DNA of 64,000 nucleotides from JAOTZA01 sp965224065 (GTDB taxonomy: Bacteria > Acidobacteriota > Thermoanaerobaculia > Multivoradales > JAHEKO01). Below the pieces are notes generated by a model. It ran no database searches, had not been told where the DNA came from, and saw only the letters and a list, made by a program, of their open reading frames with translations. The position numbers and the translations under genes were made by a program. Positions 43,322 to 52,100 of this stretch are shown here, piece by piece (within the stretch, counting starts at the first letter, position 1; every line of letters starts with the position of its first letter). The stretch is from contig CBDCYF010000005.1 in the NCBI GenBank assembly GCA_965224065.1, positions 2,914,001-2,978,000 on the forward strand, given 5' to 3'.

Positions 43322-44038
43322 ATGGAGAGATCGCCCGACAGCCAGGTACGGCATCCGTCTGCCGAGGAGATCGTGGCCTACGCCCGCGGCGAGCTGCCCG
43401 AAGCTGAAGACCAGAGATTCAAGGACCATTTGGTCCATTGTCGGGATTGCGCGCGCATCGTTTTGGACCTCGCGGGCGAAGCCGATCCTGCGGATCCCGA
43501 GCTCGGAGCGGCCTGGGCGGAGATCCGGGAACGAATCGAACAAGCTCCCGCGGTGGAGCCGGTACCGATTCGGACCCGCCGGGCGCCACTCCCGCGGTGG
43601 GCCGCGGCGGCGGCGCTGCTAGCAGCGGGCCTGATCTCGGGTCTGCTGCTGGGCCGCGCGAGTTGGTGGCAGCCCGGAACCCCCGGGACGATCGCGGCGC
43701 AAGGCGCGACATCGCTCAATCTCCTGCCCGAGGGGTACCTTCGGGATGCCGGTCCTGGTGCCGTCTTGGAGCTCTCGAGAACCCTCGGACCGGTCGTTTT
43801 CCGGCTCTTGATCGTCGAGCTCGGTGAGATCGGCGCGGTGACGGCCGAGATTCGCGACGGAGAGGGTGGTGTCGTGACTCGGGTCGGCGATCTCCGGCAG
43901 GACAAAGACGGTCTGGTCGTGCTGATCGCCCCCCGAGAGGTCTTCTCCGTGGGCAACTACGAGATCTCGCTGCTGCCGTCGACCGACGATCTCACCGAGC
44001 TCGGGCGGTTTCAGTTCACGGTTCGCGCCGGCTCCTGA
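43322..44038 (+). CDS. Membrane-bound zinc-finger anti-sigma factor
   Basis: A 238-residue protein. Residues about 8-50 carry an anti-sigma zinc-finger pattern (HPSAEEIVAYARGELPEAED then H-x3-C-x2-C in HLVHCRDC). A membrane helix lies at about 91-112 (AAAAALLAAGLISGLLLGRA), and the outer domain (about 125-238) is beta-rich. It should hold the ECF factor at the membrane until a signal releases it. Its 3' end overlaps the 3' end of the opposing CHAT gene by 28 bases. Confidence 0.88.
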   Translation: MERSPDSQVRHPSAEEIVAYARGELPEAEDQRFKDHLVHCRDCARIVLDLAGEADPADPELGAAWAEIRERIEQAPAVEPVPIRTRRAPLPRWAAAAALLAAGLISGLLLGRASWWQPGTPGTIAAQGATSLNLLPEGYLRDAGPGAVLELSRTLGPVVFRLLIVELGEIGAVTAEIRDGEGGVVTRVGDLRQDKDGLVVLIAPREVFSVGNYEISLLPSTDDLTELGRFQFTVRAGS

Positions 44039-47000
44039 GCCACAACCGGGCGCATAGCGTCCCCGTGGATCTGAAAAGCCGCCCAATAGAAGGGGTGTGC
44101 GAAATGCGCGTCATCCCCTCCGGCATCGAGCATTGCGATCTGGGCCCGGCGCAGGGCTTGGTCGATGGCCATGCCCTCGCGCACGTAGCGATAAAAATCG
44201 CGCATCAACCGCGCGGTGCTCCTGTCCGACACAGCCCACAATGACGCCAGGACACTGCGCGCTCCGGCGTACTGAAACGCACGGGTCAAGCCGATCATCC
44301 CCTCACCGACGAACTCTTTGCCGAGCCCCGTCTCACAGGCCGAAAGCGTCACCAGCTCGGCGTTCAACCGGAGCTCCTCGAAGATCTCCCAGGCCTGGAG
44401 CAAGCCGTTCTCTGAGCTCGATCCTTTCGCGTCCGGCCGGGCCAGAGCCAACGCCGATTCGAGGGGGAACTTGTCGTCCGCGATTCCGTGACACGCAAAA
44501 TGCAGGATCGTGGTGTCCGGGTCCAAACTTTTGGCTTTCTCTTCGTTGGCTTCCCGGCCGAGGTGGACGGTCGACTGGCCCGGAAACAGCCCGCCGAGCG
44601 CCTGTACTTCTTGTTTTGTTTCAGGCAGCGGGGAGAACTCTAGGGCTTCCGACACCGCGCTTCGCAGAACCGCAGAGCCGGTCGAGTCCGAGTCGCCGGG
44701 AGTTGAATACGCCGGGTCACCAAAAGCGACCACCTTGAGCGGTCGTGCCGGCGACGCCTTGGCACGGATCTCGGCGAATGCGGTGGCCGACGGTGCCAGC
44801 GAGAGGGGTTTGCTCTGGACCAAGTAGCGACCCGGTGCGTTGGGGTCTCGTAGAGCGACAAACGGCAAGTCGTGCAGCGGACCGTCAGGAAGAACCACTA
44901 CTCGATCGGCACGGCCAAGAGCGGCGCGGACCGGCGTCAATAGCAACCGGCCGAGCCTCTCACCGAGCGCGGCGGCGAACGCCGGATCCTCCTCCGGCTG
45001 AAGCGCGTTGCGGAAGCGGGCGACTTCCGCCCGCAGCTCGCGCTCGCCGACGGGAATCATGTGCGTATCGAAATCGGGAGTTCCCGGCCCGAGCGCCAGC
45101 AGAAAGGTTTCGTCTTTGGCGACGACGTAGGACAACAGAAGGGAACCGTTACCGATGGCCCGGCGAGCTCCGTCTACGCCCAGCGCTTTCGGGTCCTGAA
45201 TCGCGTCCAGCGCCGGCGAGATCATCCGGATCTTGGCTTGGACGTCGAGCCTTTGCACGCGCGCCGCGTCGAGCTGCTCCTGGAGCTCGTCCCGCTTGGC
45301 CTCCGGTGCTATACCCGCGGCCTCTCGGACGGCGGTGAGGGCTCGATCGTAAGCGGTGTTGGCGGCTTGCAGCTCATAGTCGAGCTCTTGCGGAAGCTCT
45401 TCGAATCTCAGGTCGCGCGAAGCCAGAAGGTTCAGGAAGGAGCGCGCCCGCGCGCGCTCGGACAGCTCGAAGGCCCGTTGGGGCTGCCCGAGCTCGAGCG
45501 ACAGCCGAATACTGTCCCGGTAGAAGTCGGTAGCGCGTGTGTTGAAACGGACCCGTGACACATAGTCGCCGCTCCCGCGAGCCAATTGCGACTCGATCGC
45601 CGTTGCGGCTCGCTCGAAATACTCCAGAGCTCGCTCCCGGTGACCCTCCCTCCAGGCCACCGAGCCCAAACCGTGCAAGGCGCCGGCGATCTCGTAGGTC
45701 CCGGGGATCTTTGAATAGACCCCGAGCGCCTCCTCGAACCGGCTCCGGGCGTCCGCCCACCGATCTTCTTCCAGGTCCAGCTCACCCAATAGCAACAGCG
45801 CCGTCGCATAGTTCAAGTGGCCGCGGTTTTGCTCTTCCGCCAGGCCGATCGCGGCTTCGAGGTGTTTTCGGGCGGCCTCGGAGTGCCCTAGGTTTTGCTC
45901 GAGTCGGGAGAGCTTGATCCATGTCGTAGCGAGGTCCTCAAAGGCTGGATTCGTGTGTGTTCGGCTGGAAGCTCTAGCGAGAAGATCCCTCGCTTCGGCC
46001 TCCTCCCCACGCTCCAGAGCGACCTCCGCCAGCGTGGCGTAGATGGCAGTCAGCCGGGGGTGCCCCTCATCGAGGACTTCTTGGAGCCGCGCGGCTCGCT
46101 CGAGCGTCTGTGCCGCGACCGACAGGTTCCCCCGGTAGCGGGCCAGATCGCCGGAGATGACCAGAGTTTCCACGGCATTCGGACTCGCCGCGTCTCCCGG
46201 GGAGATATCGGGAATCAGGGACACCGCTTCCCGCGTATAGGCTTCCGCCGCGGCAAGGTCTCCTTGGAACTGGGTCAGGCTCGCCAGGTTTGCCAGGGCG
46301 GAGCTCACCAACGCGCCATAGCCCGCTTTGCGAGCCAAGTCGAGGGCTCGCTCGTAGTATTCGCGGCAGTCGTGAAGATGCCCGCGATGAAAGGACAACA
46401 CGCCGAGGTTGGCGAGGACACGCATCATGCGTGGGCCGCTCGGGGATGACCGTTCCAGGATCGAGCGTGCCCGCGCCAGGTAGGTTTGCGCCTCTTCGTA
46501 AGGCGTCACCGGCGCCAGGTTAATCAGGGTGCCGACGACGTCGCCGCTTCCCGGCGCCAGCCGTTCCCGCGCCTCGAGCGTCTCCAGGTGCAGCCGCCTC
46601 GCCTCGTCGCGGTGGCCCAGGCGCCACAGAATCGTCCCTCGGTCGTTTTGGATGATCGCCACCGTGAGCTCTCCGGCGCGTGGGGAGGGCTCGAGATTCG
46701 ACCAGAGCTCGAGCACCTCGTCGTAGCCATCGAGCTGGGCTTGCATGCCGTCGCGTGCGTGCAGGCGACGGGCTCGATCCCTCAATAGGAAGCCTTGAGC
46801 GGCGCGATCTCCGGTGCCCTCGATCAGCTCGATCGCCCGATCGAACTGATCGGCGCCGAGATCGAACTGCTTGTTGTCCGTGAGCGTCTTGCCCAGATTT
46901 CGCAGAAGCCAGGCCGCGGCGTGAGGCCGACCTTGCGCGGCCAGCTCTCCCGTCACGCCCGTCCACTGCTCGACCGCCCCTTCGGAGTCTCCTCCAGTCA

Positions 47001-47463
47001 GCGCTTCGCGCGCCTCCGCGAGCCGTCGCGTCTGATCGGCAGACAGTCGTGGGCGTACTTCAAGAAACCACTCATCTCCGTCCGGCATCTCGAACACCAG
47101 CTCTTGGCCGTCGCGCGTTCCCTGGATTCGGACGGGACCTCGCCCGGATTGCTCGTACTCGATCAGCCGGACGTCGAACGGAGTGTCGAAGACCCCGCTC
47201 GCCGGTTCAGGGTTGGAAGGCGGGTTCGCTCCACGAATCCAAGATAGGAGGATGTCTCCCTCACGGATACCCGCTCGGTGGGCAGAGTAGCCGGCCCGGG
47301 CTTCCTCCACGACGAGGCCTCGGGTGGTTTGAGAGGCCTCCGCGAAAGCGGCACTCGCGAACAAGACGACCCCGCATAGCCGGAGAAACCCGCGAGGTCG
47401 CGGCAGAGGCCGGCTCCACCTGATTGTCTGGCGATGGCCTGTTTCGAAGCACCGCTGTGACAC
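44011..47463 (-). CDS. Exported PDZ-TPR-CHAT domain protein
   Basis: A 1150-residue caspase-like (clan CD) protease candidate. From GTG 47463 it has a signal/anchor (about 22-44, FLRLCGVVLFASAAFAEA) and a PDZ-like domain (about 48-135, GYSAHRAGIREGDILLSW). About a dozen TPRs follow (about 155-640), then a helical stretch with a C-terminal CHAT domain (about 770-1150). The catalytic pair is intact: H992 in HFACHG and C1043 in LSACETG. AAAGGAGG lies 6 bases before the GTG, settling the start; an upstream extension to 47556 is rejected. It converges with the sigma/anti-sigma pair. CHAT proteins are usually cytosolic, so an exported one beside an anti-sigma is notable. Confidence 0.9.
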   Translation of the reverse strand: MSQRCFETGHRQTIRWSRPLPRPRGFLRLCGVVLFASAAFAEASQTTRGLVVEEARAGYSAHRAGIREGDILLSWIRGANPPSNPEPASGVFDTPFDVRLIEYEQSGRGPVRIQGTRDGQELVFEMPDGDEWFLEVRPRLSADQTRRLAEAREALTGGDSEGAVEQWTGVTGELAAQGRPHAAAWLLRNLGKTLTDNKQFDLGADQFDRAIELIEGTGDRAAQGFLLRDRARRLHARDGMQAQLDGYDEVLELWSNLEPSPRAGELTVAIIQNDRGTILWRLGHRDEARRLHLETLEARERLAPGSGDVVGTLINLAPVTPYEEAQTYLARARSILERSSPSGPRMMRVLANLGVLSFHRGHLHDCREYYERALDLARKAGYGALVSSALANLASLTQFQGDLAAAEAYTREAVSLIPDISPGDAASPNAVETLVISGDLARYRGNLSVAAQTLERAARLQEVLDEGHPRLTAIYATLAEVALERGEEAEARDLLARASSRTHTNPAFEDLATTWIKLSRLEQNLGHSEAARKHLEAAIGLAEEQNRGHLNYATALLLLGELDLEEDRWADARSRFEEALGVYSKIPGTYEIAGALHGLGSVAWREGHRERALEYFERAATAIESQLARGSGDYVSRVRFNTRATDFYRDSIRLSLELGQPQRAFELSERARARSFLNLLASRDLRFEELPQELDYELQAANTAYDRALTAVREAAGIAPEAKRDELQEQLDAARVQRLDVQAKIRMISPALDAIQDPKALGVDGARRAIGNGSLLLSYVVAKDETFLLALGPGTPDFDTHMIPVGERELRAEVARFRNALQPEEDPAFAAALGERLGRLLLTPVRAALGRADRVVVLPDGPLHDLPFVALRDPNAPGRYLVQSKPLSLAPSATAFAEIRAKASPARPLKVVAFGDPAYSTPGDSDSTGSAVLRSAVSEALEFSPLPETKQEVQALGGLFPGQSTVHLGREANEEKAKSLDPDTTILHFACHGIADDKFPLESALALARPDAKGSSSENGLLQAWEIFEELRLNAELVTLSACETGLGKEFVGEGMIGLTRAFQYAGARSVLASLWAVSDRSTARLMRDFYRYVREGMAIDQALRRAQIAMLDAGGDDAHFAHPFYWAAFQIHGDAMRPVVAQEPARTVN

Positions 47464-47760
47464 TCGATCCCTCCTTTCGTGTGTCGAGGTCGGCGATTGT
47501 ATGCCGCTTAAGTGCTCAGCCGCCTTTTTGCAGACAACGTTTATTAGATCCAGCAAAAGCCAAGAGACTTTTTTCTCCGAGCCTTGTTAACACTTGGCTG
47601 CGAAGGGGGTCTTTGTTTTGGCAGTGGATACCCGGGCGATCCCTGGCTCGGCCTCCATGTTGGGGGCTTTCGCAGCAGCGGGGTTCTCGATTGTGGCGAC
47701 ATGGTCGCATTCAGGGAAGCAATCGTCGCTTAGAGGCCGGGTGACGAACGGAGGTACTCG
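47464..47760. other. Divergent intergenic region with promoters
   Basis: This gap separates the CHAT gene (minus) from the beta-helix gene (plus). It holds the CHAT ribosome binding site and -10 box, and GGAGG before the plus-strand ATG. The middle (about 47,510-47,600) is locally AT-rich. No RNA gene or repeat is seen. Confidence 0.6.
47496..47501 (-). promoter_or_regulatory. -10 box for the CHAT gene (TACAAT)
   Basis: TACAAT in the context GCATACAATCGCC, about 32 bases before the GTG start, with the AGGAGG ribosome binding site between. No clear -35 box. Confidence 0.45.
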
Positions 47761-49122
47761 ATGAGTCTAGGAAAAGCGACTGCGATTCTAGTTTTCCCAA
47801 TCATGGCGTTATTCGCCGCCGTGCCCTTGGCGGCGGAGGTCTTTGACGTGACGGCGTACGGAGCGGTTTGTGATGGCGTCACCGACGATGCGGCAGCCAT
47901 TCAGGCAGCGATCGATGCGGCAGAGGCGGCGGGCGGGGGCATCGTTTCCCTACCGACCGCGATCTGCGGGGTCGCTGATCAGCTAAACGTAAATGGGGTT
48001 GGCGTATCGATCGAGGGGGAAGGTCAGGGCGCGACGGTGGTGCGATGGCTGGCCGGCACTTACCCCAGCAAGCACACCTTCTTGATTTCGGCGACGCAAG
48101 CCAGCATCAGGGCGTTGACAATCGATGGTAATCGATCGGTGGCAGGGCCGTCGATTACGGGAGTAACAGTCCTGCGTTCGGAAGACATCGTCGTGGAGGA
48201 CATCGAGACCAAAGATCTCGCCGGTTATGGCATTTATGTGACGGCCAATACGACGACCCCGAATCGCAGGATTCTCTTACAGAACAACCATGTCCACGGA
48301 GGCGCGAAATACGGGATCTTTGTCCTCAGCATTTTTGACGATGTTCAGATCCGCGGCAACTCCATTCACGACAACGACAGTACTGCGGTCTACATTCGCA
48401 ATGCTGCGAGCGACGGAAACGCCAGCAGGAGACTGATTTTTGACGGCAACACCATCGGCGTAGTTCCCGGAAATCATCTGGGTCCCTTTGGACTGTATTT
48501 TGTCTACGGGGAGCTGCAGGATGTCGTCGTAACCAACAACTTGATCGAGGGCGGGCTGAATATGAAGGATGTCGGGGACGGCGTATTTACCGGCAACCGA
48601 ATCCGCAGAGACGGCTACGTTTCGCTCGCTGTTGGCGACAGCCTGGGCCCTCTTGTTTTCAGTAGAAATCTGATCGAAGCCACGAGCCTGCCCGCAAACC
48701 AGTGGTCCGCGAGTGTCTATGCCCCGTTGGGATCTGAGGTTTCGTTTGTTGACAACATCATTCGCACCAACTGCAACGGACTAAAAATCTCATCAGGACA
48801 GAGAACCTCGGCTGTGGGCAACTCGATCACATTGGTTGGGACGAGTTGTAGCACGACGAACTATGGGTTGCTTGGTCACGCGGACTTTCCAATCGACGAT
48901 CTCCTGGTTTCCGATAACCAGGTCGAGCAGTTCCGCTACGGAATTATCGTTGGGCCGGACGACGCGGACGTGGACACCGTCCTAGTGACCGACAACATCA
49001 TTCGATCATCCGCTGCCAGTGCGGTGGGAGTTCAGTTGAACTGGGTAGACGAACCGAATACCAAGGGCTTTCAAGTGTTCAACGCGCAGGAAAGCGGGAA
49101 TCTGGTCGTCCTTACACAGTAG
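47761..49122 (+). CDS. Exported right-handed beta-helix protein (pectate-lyase-3 type)
   Basis: A 453-residue protein with a signal peptide (about 1-25, MALFAAVPLAAEV). The N-terminus FDVTAYGAVCDGVTDDAAAI is the Pectate_lyase_3/glycosyl hydrolase 28-like signature that opens parallel beta-helix proteins. Many short turns with NN and GN steps follow (LLQNNHVHGG, IRGNSIHDNDS, VTNNLIEGG, VTDNIIRSS). GGAGG lies about 7 bases before the ATG. It is homologous to both beta-helix copies of the giant protein downstream. Polysaccharide binding or a spike-like role is likely; no catalytic residues were recognised. Confidence 0.85.
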   Translation: MSLGKATAILVFPIMALFAAVPLAAEVFDVTAYGAVCDGVTDDAAAIQAAIDAAEAAGGGIVSLPTAICGVADQLNVNGVGVSIEGEGQGATVVRWLAGTYPSKHTFLISATQASIRALTIDGNRSVAGPSITGVTVLRSEDIVVEDIETKDLAGYGIYVTANTTTPNRRILLQNNHVHGGAKYGIFVLSIFDDVQIRGNSIHDNDSTAVYIRNAASDGNASRRLIFDGNTIGVVPGNHLGPFGLYFVYGELQDVVVTNNLIEGGLNMKDVGDGVFTGNRIRRDGYVSLAVGDSLGPLVFSRNLIEATSLPANQWSASVYAPLGSEVSFVDNIIRTNCNGLKISSGQRTSAVGNSITLVGTSCSTTNYGLLGHADFPIDDLLVSDNQVEQFRYGIIVGPDDADVDTVLVTDNIIRSSAASAVGVQLNWVDEPNTKGFQVFNAQESGNLVVLTQ

Positions 49123-49194
49123 CGGGGCTCGGTTGAGGTCGAGGAGACCTCGACCCGGGCGGGTATTTTCAGGGATCAACAGAGTAGAAAAAAG

Positions 49195-52100
49195 GTGACG
49201 TCGTCCTCGTCCAGATTGTCCCGAACCTGCGGTTTTCTACATGCAGCGTCGATTTTCGGGCTTGTGTCGGTCGCAAATGCAACCGCGCAAAACGTCACGG
49301 ATCACGGTGCGTTGTGCGACGGTGTTACGGACGACGCGGTGGCGATTCAAGCAGCGGTGGACACGGTGGGAGCGGCGGGCGGTGGGATGGTTTCGTTTCC
49401 GGCCGGGGTTTGTCTGACCGGTGCGACCATCGAGGTGGGCGCAACGCAGCCGGCAGTCTACCTGCGGGGGGAGGGGCCGGGAACGTCCGTCCTGCGGTGG
49501 GCTCCGGGGGACTACAGCGCGACAGGGGCTCAGCCCCTGATTCGGTTCGGTGCCGTCACCCAAGGCGGCGTCAGTGCCCTGACGCTTTCCGGGAATCCGG
49601 GACAGGCCACCGGGGCGAGTCTCTTCGGCGTCGAGCTGAGCGGTGCAAACGAGATTCGAATCGAAGGCGTCGAGTTCGCCGACTTACCCGGAGCCGGCGT
49701 GAGTGCGGCCGGCTCATCGGGAGTGTCGATTAGGGCGAGCCGCTTCCACGGTCTCGGGGGTCCGGGCGTTTCGGTTACGGGCTCCTGGAGCGGCATAGCG
49801 GTCCGGGGCAGCTTCTTTCACGACAACGGTGCTCACGAAGGTCTGTCGGTCGTGCTGGGCGCTGTGGACCAAGCGACCGGTTTGAGCGTTACCGGCAACA
49901 CGATCCGGAGCGGTCCAAACCGGGCACTTCGGGTCAGCGATGGGAGTCTGGTGGATTCCGTCTTTTCCAGCAATGTAGTCGAGGGTCGGGTCGAGATCTC
50001 GTCGGCCCATTCGAGCGCTTTCTTGGGCAACCGGGTGCGGTATGAGGGGGCGGGTACGGAATCCGCCGTGGCGTTGGCGTCGAGTACCGACTTCATCCTG
50101 GCCGACAACGTCATTGGCAGCCCGGCAGCGGGCGGTGTGACGGCCGATGGAAACACGGGCCTCACTGTGACGAGCAACCGGGTCGAAGCCGGGACGGTTG
50201 GGCTTCGGGCCACCGACACCTCTCGGCTCCAGGTACGCAACAACACCTTTTTCTCCACGGCATCCCCTTCGGTTGACGATGGGATCGAGATTCTGACCAG
50301 CGCCGGGGTAGTCACGGACGTGCAGGTCCTCAACAACCAGGTTCACGAGTTCCTGACGGGGATCCGTCTCGATCCCGAGGGATTCGACATCGACCTGGCG
50401 ATGGTCGCGGACAACATCATCGGGTCGGGTGTGGCCGGAGCGAGATCGGTGTGGGAGGAGGATCGAAGTGTCAACGGTACGGCCGTAATCAACTCTTCCT
50501 ACGAGACCAACCTCGCCGACCCCAACCTCGAGACCAACATCGGCATGGATGACGCCGAGCCCGGTGGGCGCGTCACGGATCACGGTGCGTTGTGCGACGG
50601 TGTTACGGACGACGCGGTGGCGATTCAAGCAGCGGTGGACACGGTGGGAGCGGCGGGCGGTGGGATGGTTTCGTTTCCGGCCGGGGTTTGTCTGACCGGT
50701 GCGACCATCGAGGTGGGCGCAACGCAGCCGGCAGTCTACCTGCGGGGGGAGGGGCCGGGAACGTCCGTCCTGCGGTGGGCTCCGGGGGACTACAGCGCGA
50801 CAGGGGCTCAGCCCCTGATTCGGTTCGGTGCCGTCACCCAAGGTGGCGTCAGTGCCCTGACGCTTTCCGGGAATCCGGGACAGGCCACTGGGGCGAGTCT
50901 CTTTGGCGTCGAGCTGAGCGGTGCAAACGAGATTCGAATCGAAGGCGTCGAGTTCGCCGACTTACCCGGAGCCGGCGTGAGTGTGGCCGGCTCATCGGGA
51001 GTATCTGTTGCGTCGAGCCACTTCCACGGTCTCGGGGGTCCGGGTGTTTCGATGGCGGGCTCCTGGAGCGGCATAGCGGTCCGGGACAGCTTCTTTCACG
51101 ACAACGGTGCTCACGAAGGTCTGTCGGTCGTGCTGGGCGCTGCGGACCAGGCGACCGGTTTGAGTGTTACCGGCAACACGATCCGGAGTGGTTTGAATAG
51201 AGCGTTCTTGATCAGCGGCGGAGGCAGCCTGGTGGATTCCGTCTTTTCCAGCAATGTGGTCGAGGGTCGGGTCGAAATCTCGTCGGCCCATTCGAGCGCT
51301 TTCTTGGGCAACCGGGTGCGGTATGACGGGGCGGGTACGGAATCCGCCGTGGCGTTGGCGTCGAGCACCGACTTCATCTTGGCCGACAACGTCATTGGCA
51401 GCCCGGCCGCGGGCGGTGTGACGGCTGACGGAATCACGAGTCTTGCGGTGACGAGCAACCGAGTCGAAGTCGGGACGGTTGGGCTTCGAGCCACCGACAC
51501 TTCCCGGCTTCAGGTACGCAACAACACCTTTGTTTCCATGGCATCCCCTTCGGTCGACGATGGGATCGAGATTCTGACCAGCGCCGGGGTAGTCACGGAC
51601 GTGCAGGTCCTCAACAACCAGGTTCACGAGTTCCTGACGGGGATCCGTCTCGATCCCGAGGGATTCGACATCGACCTGGCGATGGTTGCGGACAACATCA
51701 TCGGGTCGGGTGTGGCCGGAGCGAGATCGGTGTGGGAGGAGGATCGGAGCGCCAACGGTACGGCCGTAATCAACTCTTCCTACGAGACCAACCTCGCCGA
51801 CCCCAACCTCGATACCAACATCGGCGTGGATCTAATGCCACCTGCGTTGGCAATCACGGCTCCCACCGACCCCATTTTGTACAACGACATCACGCCAACG
51901 ATCATCGTCGAGTATTCGGATGACGCCAACGGCGATGGGGTTGACGTCGGAACGTTGCAAGTGATGGTGGGATCCTTGGCCGCGAGTTGTACGGCCGGAC
52001 CCGTGTCCGCTACCTGTATTTCCCCGTCCTTGGCTGCAGGGGCCCACACCATCAGTGCTTCGACTCGGGACCTGGCCGGCAATGAAGCCATCGCCACAAA

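Noticed and set aside
47464..47556. 31-codon N-terminal extension of the CHAT protein
   Set aside because: It would cover the promoter and AAAGGAGG site, and the signal peptide fits the GTG at 47463.
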